Below are positions 41,892-52,816 of a stretch of 64,000 nt of DNA, in pieces. A program made the position numbers and the translations under genes. The notes under the pieces were generated by a model that made no database searches, was not told the DNA's origin, and saw only the letters and a list, made by a program, of their open reading frames with translations. The stretch's first letter is position 1. The number at the start of each line of letters is the position of its first letter. The DNA is from Galeruca laticollis (taxonomy: Eukaryota > Arthropoda > Insecta > Coleoptera > Chrysomelidae): positions 209,824,655-209,888,654 of the forward strand of contig OY998175.1 in the NCBI GenBank assembly GCA_963921935.1. Direction: 5' to 3'.

Positions 41892-42130
41892 TGAATTTTA
41901 TTAATCTAGACGATATTTATACCTGACGAAATAATAATGAGATTATAAAGCAAGCGCAGCGTTTTGGTTTAATACCCGCAAATAATGAAATTAAGTGTCC
42001 GGTGAACTTTTGGAACGGGTATTTCATAATGACACCACGGCCAGATTCCATAGATGGTTTTTGTTGGAAATGTAATGGACATATCAAAAAAAATAAACAG
42101 AAACGTAATATTTTGTAATAAAAGGTAACT
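41892..42130 (+). pseudogene. Merlin/ISXO2-like transposase exon 1
   Basis: MNFINLDDIYT, a stop, then NNNEIIKQAQRFGLIPANNE and IKCPVNFWNGYFIM, DGFCWKCNGHIKKNKQKRN: the N-terminal CxxC-type zinc ribbon (CP ... CWKC) of Merlin transposases. A GTAACT donor follows at about 42,125. The rest of the gene is at 58.3 kb, 16 kb away. Confidence 0.6.
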
Positions 42131-42309
42131 ATAAAATTCTAGTTTATCTCTTTTTGATGTCTCCGCTCTTTTTGACGTTTCCGATATTTATTGATTTTGC
42201 CAAATCGCATTTTTTTTGGAAAATATACAGGAACAATATAAAGAAATGAAGTAGCAAAAATAGCAACAGTGATGAGCCGGCCATATGGCTAAACTTTGGA
42301 ATGCCACCA

Positions 42310-42612
42310 ATCGAGTTCAGGTTTCAAATTTTTTGTACAGATAGGTCTTATTATAAAAACGTTTTATACCATGTCACAAGTTGCGGAAACAACTACTTTT
42401 CGAGATATGAATTTTAAAAATTATTCAAACTTACTTGTATTGTCATGCAGGCACATTTTCAATTTTAAAATATCTCCAATCTGGTTCGGGTCTCATATCT
42501 TTTTTACATACAGTTATTATTATAGAAACGTTTTATAACAAGTCGCGAGCTGAGAAAACAAATACTTTTCGGAATATAAATATTAAAAATTATTAAAAAC
42601 ATTTATTTTCCA
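42310..42612 (+). repeat. Two diverged ~150-bp tandem units
   Basis: Both units share TTATTAT(A)AAAACGTTTTATA and ACTTTTCG.ATAT.AA.ATT..AAAATTATT. No coding. Confidence 0.6.
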
Positions 42613-42779
42613 TGCAAATACACTTATGAAAGTCTATGACAAACTCAACAACTGACAATAATATATTGCAGTTTCGCCAACTGTTTGGAAACTTTTCCCC
42701 TAAAAAGAATTCGCGTATTTTTCATTTTCAATATAATAAAATAATTTGACATATTTATCTAATAATATTGAATAATATA

Positions 42780-44690
42780 ATTGTATTGATCATTAAAGAC
42801 AATGTAAAGTTCAGAACGATCACAACGGGTATAGAGCCCTCCAAAGAAGAATTCGTAATGATACTAGAGCGGCAAAAGAGAAGTGGCTACACGAAAGATG
42901 CCAAGAGGCTGAAGATCTGAACAGACTTGGGGATAGTTTTCACCTTCATCAAAAAGTCAAGGAAATAGCTGGACTGTACAATAATAGACCGTTGGGTTTT
43001 ATTAAAAAGGAGAACAACGAACTAGCGACAACCGAAGAACTGCTGCAAATCTGGAGAGAATATACAATCAGTCTCTTCAATGACGACAGGCCAGGGAACC
43101 CCGCAACAGGAATACCCACTACATCAGGACCAAATACATTAAAAAGTGAAATCATACATGCCATCAAGCTAATGAAAGATAAAAAAGCTGCGGGTCCGGA
43201 TTATATGTACTCGGAAACGTTTCACTTAATTAACGAACAAAATCTAGAAACAATCGTAAGACTCTTCAATAACATCTACGACACTGGACACTTTCCTGAA
43301 GATTGGCTCCACTCCACGTTCATCACAATACCAAAATTAAACAACGCAACCTCATGTAAAGACTATCGTCTCATCAGACTAATGAGCCATTTTCTAAAAC
43401 TATTCCTTCGAGTTCTACACACAAGACTCTATCAAAAATGCGAGGAAGTAAGCGGTGTCAGCCAGTTCGGATTTAACAGCGGATTCGGAACTAAAGAAGC
43501 CATATTCAGTCTCCAGACATTGGTCCAAAACTGCCAAGATCAAAGAAAAGATGTCTTCATGTGCTTCATTGACTACGAAAAGGCATTTGACAACGTTAAA
43601 CACAATCTTTTGATAACGTACCTCAGAGATTTGGGACTAGATGGAAAGGACGTAAGACTGATTGGTAATCTGTATTGGCACCAAAAAGCAGAAATTCGAG
43701 TAGGCAACACTGAGACAACTGAAGATTTTGAAATTAGGAAAGGGGTTCGCCAGGGATGTGTCCTGTCCCCAATGTTATTCAATTTGTACGTGGAAAGGGC
43801 ATTCTCCGAGGCAATTTCGGACAATCCCTTTGGTATTAAAGTAAACGAAATCCCCATTAACAATATCAGATATGCGGACGATACCGTAATAATAGCAGAA
43901 AACGCACAAGATCTGCAAAGTCTGTTGGATCGGGTTAACGAAGAAAGCCAAAGACTAGGTTTGAAAATTAACATCAGCAAAACCAAGTTTATGATTGTCA
44001 GTAGAAACGATACTCCACAGACTCGAATTCATATTAATGAAGAAAATATCGAACAGGTCACACAGTTTAAATACTTGGGATGCATGATCAATAAAGAATG
44101 GGATCCGGATCAAGAGATAAGGTGCAGGATCGAGCAGGCTGGAACAACATTCCTAAGACTTCGTAAGTTCCTTACAGACAAGAACTTGGACTTCAACCTC
44201 AGGTATAGGATGATAAAGTGTTATATTTGGTCCGTTCTCCTATACGGAGTTGAGGCATGGACGTTGAAAGCAGCAATCATCAACAAAATAGAAGCCTTCG
44301 AGATGTGGACCCTGCGCCTAATGTTGAAGGTGTCGTGGGTCGACTATGTGAGAAATGAGGACATTCTCCGAAGAGCCGGTCTAACGGATCGAGAACTTTT
44401 CGAAAATATCAAGAAAAGAAAAATAGGTTACCTCGGACACATACTGCGCGGAGAACGCTACCATTTTCAACGCCTCATTCTTCAAGGTAAAATAGAGGGA
44501 GGGGGAAGAGGAATAGGTAGGAAAAAAATATCATGGCTTAGAAATATTCGTCAATGGACAGGGATAAAGGACTTCCAAACACTGCAGTATGCTGCAATTA
44601 ATAGAAACATATGATGGGAATAGAGAAGATGAACGCCTACGCATGAATCTGCACGGCACTAAAAGAAGAAGATCATTAAATACATGTTTA
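42780..44690 (+). mobile_element. RTE/BovB-like LINE, 5'-truncated
   Basis: Carries a long open RT frame without an endonuclease domain; the 5' part with the endonuclease is missing. The 3' end is about 44,690 (AAGAAGAAGATCATT). It lies inside the Merlin-type insertion. Confidence 0.75.
42992..44614 (+). CDS. RTE-like reverse transcriptase, 540 aa
   Basis: Open frame; coding similarity extends upstream to about 42,835 (AKEKWLHERCQEAEDLNRLG), so 42,992 is only the first ATG. RT motifs in order: KKAAGPDYMYSETFHLIN, DYRLIRLMSHFLKLFLRV, VFMCFIDYEKAFDNVKHN (about residue 190, catalytic D), RKGVRQGCVLSPMLFNLYVE and INNIRYADDTVIIAENA (YADD, about residue 292). Then come the thumb and the conserved C-terminal CYIWSVLLYGVEAWTLK and KKRKIGYLGHILRGERYHF. 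It stops a little short of the usual C-terminus, with shifted frames after. No internal stop makes it one of the youngest sequences here. Confidence 0.85.
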   Translation: MGFIKKENNELATTEELLQIWREYTISLFNDDRPGNPATGIPTTSGPNTLKSEIIHAIKLMKDKKAAGPDYMYSETFHLINEQNLETIVRLFNNIYDTGHFPEDWLHSTFITIPKLNNATSCKDYRLIRLMSHFLKLFLRVLHTRLYQKCEEVSGVSQFGFNSGFGTKEAIFSLQTLVQNCQDQRKDVFMCFIDYEKAFDNVKHNLLITYLRDLGLDGKDVRLIGNLYWHQKAEIRVGNTETTEDFEIRKGVRQGCVLSPMLFNLYVERAFSEAISDNPFGIKVNEIPINNIRYADDTVIIAENAQDLQSLLDRVNEESQRLGLKINISKTKFMIVSRNDTPQTRIHINEENIEQVTQFKYLGCMINKEWDPDQEIRCRIEQAGTTFLRLRKFLTDKNLDFNLRYRMIKCYIWSVLLYGVEAWTLKAAIINKIEAFEMWTLRLMLKVSWVDYVRNEDILRRAGLTDRELFENIKKRKIGYLGHILRGERYHFQRLILQGKIEGGGRGIGRKKISWLRNIRQWTGIKDFQTLQYAAINRNI

Positions 44691-44779
44691 AGACTATTAT
44701 AATTTAATAAATTTCGGTTTTGAATATATGTAAATTTCGCACACAGTTTTCATCATATTGAAAGTAATATGCATTCATC

Positions 44780-44980
44780 CTTCCCCTTGAAAAATATCCA
44801 TTACTTTGTAACGCGCACATTAGGCTATTCAAGAAGGAAAAGGGTGGATCCAATGATTATATTCCCTTCCCCTTCTTAAATAACTTAATACCCAATACTT
44901 TGTAACACACATTAAGTTATTCTAGAAGGGGAAGGAAATATAATCATTGAATTCGCTCTTTCCCTTCTTGAATAACCTGA
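44780..44980 (+). repeat. 92-bp hairpin satellite, left block
   Basis: Units start TTTGTAACGCACATTAAG at 44,805 and 44,899. Each holds arms AAGTTA.TCAAGAAGGG and CCCTTCTTGAATAACTT that pair. Continues at 57,917 after element A. Confidence 0.85.
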
Positions 44981-45140
44981 CCCAGTAAACACAGGATATC
45001 CTATGGATATCCATATACTGTCCACGATTGGTCCATATGGACATGGACATAGAATGGACATCCAATGGATATTCGTTTGGGGACATTCACTGGACCTTCA
45101 ATTATGGACGTCCATTGTACATCCATTGTTCATTCTTTGG
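44981..45140. repeat. Element A left subterminal repeat array
   Basis: At least eight short palindromic motifs of the GGATATCC / TGGACATCCA / GGACGTCC type in both orientations within 160 bases. Such arrays are binding sites for the accessory protein in plant Spm/CACTA elements. Confidence 0.7.
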
Positions 45141-45779
45141 TTGAGTCGAAAATAACAGACTCATTAAAAATGTACTACGTCCGTAATATTTTAGACTTAT
45201 ACCTTCCATTTTCTACTCTAATTTTTTACACTGGTATTCAGTATTGTATTTATAATTTCATGTAATGAAGAAAAAACTAATTGTGAAGGTAGCAAAAGTT
45301 TGGTAAAAATAAATAATAATTTGATGTTAGACTGTGTTGTATTTACCACGGGTGATATTCTATTACATTCTAAAAACTCCAAAAATACCGTATTCGCAAG
45401 TTGGCAGCAATGTGCCCAACCTATTTTTCTATCTGTTACCGACACTGAGTCACTCTGTGACTAAGGGCTGACGTGTGGCGCCATTACATATGTTTTGCTA
45501 ATTTCAGTTTTCCAGTTTCTATCTCTATGCTTATATATTTGTTATTCCATCATATTTGCGAGTTATCTAATTATAAAATAATAACAATCTTGTGTTGTAT
45601 TTGTGCCTAGTAGTGATTATTGATTTTGTGTCTAATATACTGATATTTTCAAAGCTTTTTACAAGTAAGTATGTGTTTAATTAGTAAGCTCACTGCTAAT
45701 TTATATCCTGTTGGATAACTGAATTCGAATTTCTCGGCACAAGGTGGAGGGTTTTACATAGTTTAAGCTCACGAGAAAT

Positions 45780-47870
45780 ATGGATAGAAAAAATATGAAA
45801 AATAAAATTTTCAACAAATGCTACAGAAAAACGAGGAAATAATTCAATGTTACTAGGTCCATTGAAAGTGGTGACCAAACTTTGCATCGTCAATCTATCG
45901 ACACAAACCAAGTTATTGCATCAACTTCCTCTGATTCGCCTTCGTTTTCTAATAACGCTCAATTCGTTCCTGATTATAGTGATTCAGATAAAACCATTCA
46001 TAATATGGAAATTGTAGAACACATTATTTATATTAGTGATTCTGAGGTTTCATCGGTAGATGAGCAATATGATTTTGCAGAAGCAAATACTTCAAATCAA
46101 CCACTTCATTTTGTGGAAGATAACATAAAAGATGCATTGGATCGTCAACTGGCAGAGTGGGCAGTGAACTATAATGTTACACAAACAGCAGTTACTAATC
46201 TTCTCCATATATTAAAACCTTTACATCCACAACTTCCATTAGATGCTAGAACTTTACTAAATACTCCTAGAGATATGTGATTAAAAGTGGTGCAACCAGG
46301 AGTTTATTATCATTTTGGTTTCAAGAATTCTATTGAAAAGTTGATGAATGTAGCGCAATCTCATATTAAAAACTCTGATGTAATAGAAGTTTGTATGAAC
46401 ATTGATGGTTTGCCTTTGTCAAAGAGTTCAGGTAGTCAGTTGTACCCGATTCTTTGTAATTTGTTTCTACAAAAGACTCCTGTGTTTGTAGTGGGTTTAT
46501 ATCAGGGAAATGAGAAGCCTCGAGAGGCTAATGAATTTCTACAGTCATTTGTCAACGAAGCAGTATCAGTTGTGGAAGAGGGATTCATATTTGATGGAAA
46601 AAAGTATTGTATCAAAATTGAAGCTTTCATTTGCGATGTACCAGCAAAATGTTTTATCAAATATGTTAAGAGTCATACTGGCTATTATTCTTGCGGTAAA
46701 TGCTCAACAATGGGTACATATGTCAATAGAAGAGTGTGTTTTCCAGATGTTAATAATTTATCGCTTCGCAATGACTCAGATTATAGATTGAAATCACATG
46801 AAGAACATCACACTGGTACTTCTATACTGGAAATGATTCCTGGTATTGACATGATTAGCGATTTTCCATTAGACTATATGCACTTAATTTGCTTGGGTGT
46901 TGTTAAAAAATTGATAGTATCTTTGTGGATTGAAGGAAAACCGACAACAAAATTATCATCCCACCAAATTTCAATCATATCCACCTTCTTGTCCAAACAT
47001 AGTTCACAGATTCCAGCAGAGTTTAACAGAAAAAGTAGATCATTGATTGAAGTGAAGAGATGGAAAGCAACAGAGTTTAGAATGTTTTTACTATATTTAG
47101 GTCCTGTTGTCTTGAAATCTGTGTTAAGCCAAGAAACATATATTCACTTTCTTACTTTACATGTTGCAATTACAATACTCTCCAGCAAAAAATTTGTCCA
47201 TCTTGTTGATTATGTAGATTCTCTATTAAAATATTTTGCAAAGTCATTTGAAAACATATATGGAAAAGAATATATCTCACACAATGTTCACAATTTACTG
47301 CATTTATGTGATGATGTTAAACATTTTGGTCCACTAGATATGTTTAGCGCTTTTCCGTTTGAAAACCATATGCAAGTGTTGAAAAAATTTGTTAGAAAAG
47401 GAGATAAACCAATACAACAGATAGTGAGAAGAATTCATGAACGTAATTATATTTCAATGTCTAGTGATGTGAATAATGTGCAGCTACCAGAACTGTGTAT
47501 AGAACATTCTTGTGGTCCTCTTCTACTGAATATGAATTGCTTAAATCAATATAAAAAAGTCAAGTTCCCAAATTTTGTTTTGAGTGTAGGCCAAGCAGAT
47601 CATTGTTGTTGTCTTAATGATAATAGTTTGATAATTATCAGTAACTTTGTGATAGATGGTAATAATTCTATACACATAATAGGACATGCATATTTGAAGA
47701 TGAAAAAATTATATACGTCACCCTGTAACTCATCAGATTTGGGAATTTTCATTTGTACTGATCTAGGCCCACTACAGGCATGGCCACTTAGTGCAGTCAG
47801 TAATAAATGCATGAAACTTGTAGTAAATGATGATGAGTGTGTGGCTTTTCCACTTCTGCATTCAGAATAG
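45780..47870 (+). pseudogene. Element A transposase (TNP2/DUF4218-like), two stops
   Basis: One frame from ATG 45,780 to stop 47,870, broken by TAA at 45,840-45,842 and TGA at 46,278-46,280. After the second stop 527 residues remain open. Conserved blocks: VCMNIDGLPLSKSSGSQLYP (first D candidate), FICDVPAKCFIKY (second D), SCGKCSTMGTYVNRRVCFP (zinc-like cysteines), PLDYMHLICLGVVKKLI, WKATEFRMFLLYLGPVVL and SHNVHNLLHLCDDVKHFGPL. The order parallels plant TNP2 followed by DUF4218. It aligns end to end with the element B protein (52,817). Inactive unless read through. Confidence 0.75.
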
Positions 47871-48195
47871 TAATAGGTAATTAAATTAGGAAATTCAAAT
47901 TGATGTAAATAGTATAATCCAAGTTTCTGTTTCAAATTTTATTTCTTGAATCTCTCATTTTCCAAATACTGTATAGGTATTATGTTTGTTTAGATAAGAA
48001 TATGAGATTTTTTATTTTATATTTCCAGTGATTTGTTTCATTGAAAATTAGATGATAAAAATGTATAAAAATTCTATTTTGCATTATATTCCTCAGTTGT
48101 GATGATTTGTAGAAGAAACAATAGAATATATTCATTCATCTTCCAAATGTTGTTGATTATTCAATGACTTATATTTTTCTTGAAGCTTTCAAATC
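47871..48195. other. Spacer between element A genes
   Basis: 325 bases, AT-rich, no frame; presumably holds the poly-A site of the first gene and the promoter of the second. Confidence 0.4.
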
Positions 48196-49983
48196 ATGGC
48201 TACATGGACTGTAGTTATATTTCAAGAAGAAAATTATGTAGCAGCCATACCAACAACTTGGCTGATGGGTAATAACCATTGCTATTGGCCGCCTTACACA
48301 CAAGAAAAAATCCAACAAGCTATAAAAAAACATGATCAACCAAACACTTGTTGGCCTCTCCACAAAATAGAAGTCTTCAAAAGTGGGACATATGGTGAGT
48401 ATTCATTTTTTTTGCAGTTGTAATATGTAACGAAAATAATTTCCTTGCAATACTGGTCATTAAAACTGAATGTTTTGAGGTCTCCATTTTTTCCTGTAAA
48501 ATTGAAAATAAATATTACTCATTGGTGGAATAATATCTTACTAATATGAAAATTTTTATCACTGAATAAAATTATTACAGTAGAGTTCAAATATAGTGGC
48601 GAGTTTTTCCCAGAATTGTTATTGTGTTTGGCATTAGACAATACCAACTATTCCTTGGAAATAATTGCCACTGTATTTGATTTCAACTATAGTTTACTAT
48701 AATTGAATACGAAATGGATTCATTTCAGACAACTACCTACAGGCTCGTAGCAAGGCCAAGAAGGCAGAGAACGAGAGTGATTTAAATTCATCAGACTATG
48801 ATAAGACCAAACGTAGAGTGAGGCATAGAAATAAAATATCATCAGATGAGAGTTCGAAATCATCAGCGGATGAGCTAGAAGCCATTACATGGCATAAAAA
48901 ATGCTCTCAGAAGAAATTGACCACCCCACCTAAAATGCCTATCCCATCAAGTACACATGATTCAGTACAATCAAGAAGTCAGCTTGATGATCCAGTTCCT
49001 GAAGCGATTCCTCCAATACCTACTTCAGCTAGCAGTAAATCTATTGGTTTGTATTCTTTCATGAGTCAATGATATTTGCATTCAAAATTATGTTGAGATT
49101 TGACTGATGTTCCTTCTTGTTATATGTTTTAGATAAATTTTCCTGTTGTTGCTGTCGTATGCACAGAAGTGGTAAGTTAATTGTAAAATTGAATGATAAT
49201 ATTTTGCAATACACGCTTGTTTAATTTTTTCAGGTGATAGTTTGAGAAGCATTATAAAACAACAGATACTTATATATATTGACTCAACTTGTTGAAGAAA
49301 TACAAAATTTGAAAATAGTGCAACCAACAAACATCCATGAAGAAACCCATCAGTCCATATTTGTAATGTTCAATTTCTTACCAATTAATTCTGATGAACA
49401 CCTAATTCTTGTAGAGGAGTACTTACAAAACGAAAAAAACTTCAGAGCCACTGTGAGTAATTAAAAAATATACTAACAACCTCTTTTGAATTGTATTTTT
49501 TCTTTGTATTTGAACATTTTTTTTTAAATTAATCATCTGGTTTTCAGGTTGATGAATTTTCTAAGTTAGGAGGAAACAATTTATATGATTTCACTAAAAG
49601 GTGTCTGAATGTGGTTATATCAAATTCCTTCGCCTCAGAATTCAGTTGGCATGGAGCTAAGAAGAAAAGGATTTTCAAAAATCTGGAATTGGCAAAAATG
49701 CTTTTGGGTAAGGGTTTATCTTGAAATATTTCTGTACTTTCCAGGATCTGTAATTCAATAATCTATATACATACATAAATCACTAGTGCCTGTTTGTTCG
49801 TCGTAGCATCTGAAAACTTGTGTCCTCTTTCTGTGAAAATGTATTGTTTTAGATGCATCTCAACAATCCAAACTATCCGATAATCAAAAAGCTACCGAGG
49901 AAGCAATTAAAAAGTGGCTAAGGAGAGCTAAAGAAAGAAGTAAAAATGTGAAAGTGCCAAATGACAATAATAGCAATAATTAG
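48196..49983 (+). pseudogene. Element A DUF4806 gene, 6 exons, one frameshift
   Basis: Exons 48,196-48,394, 48,729-49,046, 49,133-49,171, 49,234-49,452, 49,548-49,707 and 49,853-49,983, all with GT...AG introns in the same phases as the element B gene. Exon 1: MATWTVVIFQEENYVAAIPT, then NHCYWPP. Exon 2 is a charged serine-rich linker. Exon 4 has the coiled-coil-like TQLVEEIQNLK. Exon 5 is the DUF4806 core: LGGNNLYDFTKRCLNVVIS then FSWHGAKKKRIFKNL. The exon total is 1066 bases, one short of in-frame; the lesion is in exon 4 near the TATATATA run at 49,270. DUF4806 occurs in many insect TE-linked proteins; its biochemistry is unknown to me. Confidence 0.75.
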
Positions 49984-50660
49984 TCTGACTTGTGATAGTT
50001 GTTATGATATTATGTTTTTAAGAATATCTTTTATTTTCGGTTATCAAGAATCATTGTTTCATTATCTTTATTCTGAAGAGGTTTTTTAATTTTACTAATA
50101 AACTACTACTTTTGAACAATTCAGTATTATTTTTTCTGTATTAAGACCAATATTTGGGGTTTATTTATGTAAAGGTTTTCACAAATATTTTGAACTTAAA
50201 ATTATCTATTATTGCTGTTGAAAAGACTGCACAATATTATCGTTTATATTTGCTCCTGCAGATTCTGATTATATTAAATTACAACTTAATTTTTATTCCA
50301 AAATTCCTATTGTTCTCTCAAATAAAGTACCTACCAAACATGCAAAACAATAACTTCTGTGAAATGAAATTTATAAGAATGTTTTATTTTTGCTTTGATT
50401 ATTTGTTTGTGTGCACTTATATTTTTCTTTAATTAATAACCAATTCATATGTATATTATTATGATTATCATATTTAGAAATCCTTTCAATATTCTTGTCA
50501 TTAAGATGCTGTGAATATACAAAATATATTCTTTTTCATAATAAGTTCAGTACAGGATTCTTCTGTATATTTTTGCACCCCACCAGGGATTTTGAAGAAT
50601 GTTATCATCCAAACTTCTTAAAATGAGCAGTACTTTAGGGGCGAGTGCTAGAATTTACAG
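49984..50660. other. Element A 3' region, no gene
   Basis: AT-rich, AATAAA-like signals near 50,095-50,100. The ORF at 50,154-50,432 is low-complexity and not supported. Confidence 0.4.
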
Positions 50661-50669
50661 AAAACTATA

Positions 50670-51057
50670 GTCTATAAACTATCCAGTTCATGTCCAAAAC
50701 ATCCAGTTTACGTTCATAACCTATCCAGTTCATGTCCTAAATGTATCCAGTTCGTGTCCTTTAAACATATAGTTCACGTCCATAATAAGTACATGGGATG
50801 TCCATAACCTATCCTGTTCATGTCCAAAACGTATCCAGTTCATGTCCTAAACATCCAGTTCAGGTCCATGAAAAGTCCATGAGATGTCCATGGTTTATTT
50901 ATCATGTCCAGTGAATGTCCATTTTTGCCCATGGTATATCCATTCTTTGTACGAAACGGACATACATGGGATGTCCAATTTTGTGGCAAATGGATATCCG
51001 ATGGATGTCCATAGGATATCCTTCTGGACATGAACGGACATCCCATGGATATCCCTT
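50670..51057. repeat. Element A right subterminal array
   Basis: Repeated ATCCAGTTCATGTCC blocks (at least six) grade into GGACATCCCATGGATATCC palindromes up to the insertion point of element B. A further 55 bases of A lie beyond B (57,862-57,916). Confidence 0.75.
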
Positions 51058-51316
51058 CCCAGATAGCACCGGTCGTCCTATGGACGTCCATTTAAGATCC
51101 ATTTTGAGTACATTGGTCCATGGACTGATAATGGATGTACTATGTACATCCATGTATGTACATAATTTGTACGACTGCTAGTAGACGTCCATGCAGTGTC
51201 CATTTTGAGTACATTGGTCCATGGACTGAAAATGGATGTACTATGTACATCCATGTATGTACATCCTTTGTACGACTGTTAGTGGACGTCCATGCAGTGT
51301 CCATTTTAAGTACATG
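51058..51316. repeat. Element B left subterminal array (108-bp duplication)
   Basis: Contains GTCCATGCAGTGTCCATTTT and GTACATTGGTCCATGGACTG units repeated at a period of about 108 bases (51,100-51,200 and 51,208-51,310), plus TATGGACGTCCAT near the end. Many motifs are self-complementary. Confidence 0.8.
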
Positions 51317-51817
51317 TATTTTTTAAATGATATATCTGAATAAAATCCTTGAGACTATAAAATATCTATACTCTGAATGCTATTCCGTGATTTTGGTAAC
51401 AGAACAGCTGAATTGTCAGTTGCAGGTTGATGTCCTTTAAGAAAGTAACCTCTAAGATTATTTATTTTCAATACCTAGATTTATTTCTCTTTCAAAAATA
51501 ATGAACAAGAAATAACTTCACGTAAAATTTAATTTAATGTCAAACAAACTGATTATGCGGTTCTGCGCCGATTCTACGCGCACTTTCTAAAATTTTGTCA
51601 GGAGAATATAGAACATGTTTCATATTTTAACTCCGAAAATTTTCGTGACAATTTTTGAGCGTGTCATACAGCAAATTTTAATTTCGGTGTAATTCTTTGC
51701 TGTGAAATACGGCTCTAAAGCCTGACTGGTCTGTCGTCCTATTCTGTTAACTGTTTGTATTAGTATAAGTGGTCTGTGTCTTCTATAGTTATCTATGGCA
51801 CATGGCACATAGAGGAA
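51317..51817. other. Element B 5' region, no gene
   Basis: No supported frame; presumably promoter region of element B interrupted by the inverted-repeat element that follows. Confidence 0.4.
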
Positions 51818-52203
51818 AAAGTGTGACGTCAGAACATGGCCGCTGTCAGTTACTGAGGGAAAACAAATCAATTATTTAACTTATGTCTTGTCTTGACCAT
51901 TATAATATTTTAAAAGTTTATTCGTTTTTTCAATTGTAAGGTGACACTACAGTGAGTATCATGTAATTATGCCTTATTGCTTCGCTCCTAAACTTCCATC
52001 ATATACTCTATCTCTACGATATATCCACTATTTAAACTGTCTCCACCTCCACATTTCTTTAACACTTTAATTTTATTACAAAATTGCTCCGCAATACTCG
52101 CCAAATTAACAATAGTCATGTTTAAGCATATTACAAACGTAAAATGAACGTAAATAAATATTTGTTTTCCCTCAGTAACTGTCAGCGGCTGTTTATGACG
52201 TCA
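51818..52203. repeat. MITE-like inverted repeat in element B
   Basis: TGACGTCAGAACATGGCCGC and AGTTACTGAGGGAAAACAAAT (51,820-51,870) are inverted at 52,159-52,201. About 50-bp arms around a 290-base centre with no ORF. Weaker similarity continues outward (TATAGTTATCTATGG against CCATAGACACTG). Confidence 0.7.
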
Positions 52204-52499
52204 TTGCTTATTTGGTCTATACCAGGTATACAGTGTCTATGGTCCTATATATAAACAACGCTAAACGCCATTTTCATTTCTCAATTTTCTCATCGCTGTT
52301 CGTTGTTGTACACAGAAAACGGGTGTGTCGTTGCATTGCATCAGCATCATATTGCATTTGTTTTAAATTGTATATTGGATTCTTAGATTTTTTATCATTT
52401 GCAGTGTTAAATTAAAGTTTTGTTTAAGTGACTGTGCTGAGGCAAGCTAACTTTTTATTTGTATTTTGTATTATACATATAGATAACCTTCGTTAAAAT

Positions 52500-52816
52500 T
52501 TCTAAAGGAGGCAGGCAGGTAAGCTATGAACAATATAAAATATTTTTTTAAACAGCTGGAACTATCAGAGACCATAAAAATAACAGGTGTGGGTTATTAA
52601 ATGTACTAACTGTACCATTTGAAATATTCTACATGTGTATTATTAAGCATAATATAGACGTGTTAAGCTTGTATATTATATGACAAAGTAATTTTTATTT
52701 TTAAGGGAGTTTTATAACTTTACCAACCACGTAAATAAACTGGGATTACCAACCCAACAGGTTTCCTATCGTTAATATTAAATTAAATGAAAAATGTATT
52801 GTAAAAGTAATCTAAA
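52500..52816 (+). other. Probable 5' UTR with intron of element B transposase
   Basis: GGCAGGCAG|GTAAGC at about 52,519 is a good donor, and CAACCCAACAG|GTTTCC at about 52,760 a good acceptor 57 bases before the ATG. Inference from splice motifs only. Confidence 0.4.

Noticed and set aside
50840..51326. Open frames of 60-88 residues on both strands
   Set aside because: Created by the palindromic subterminal repeats, which give similar Met/Asp/Val-rich peptides in several frames.
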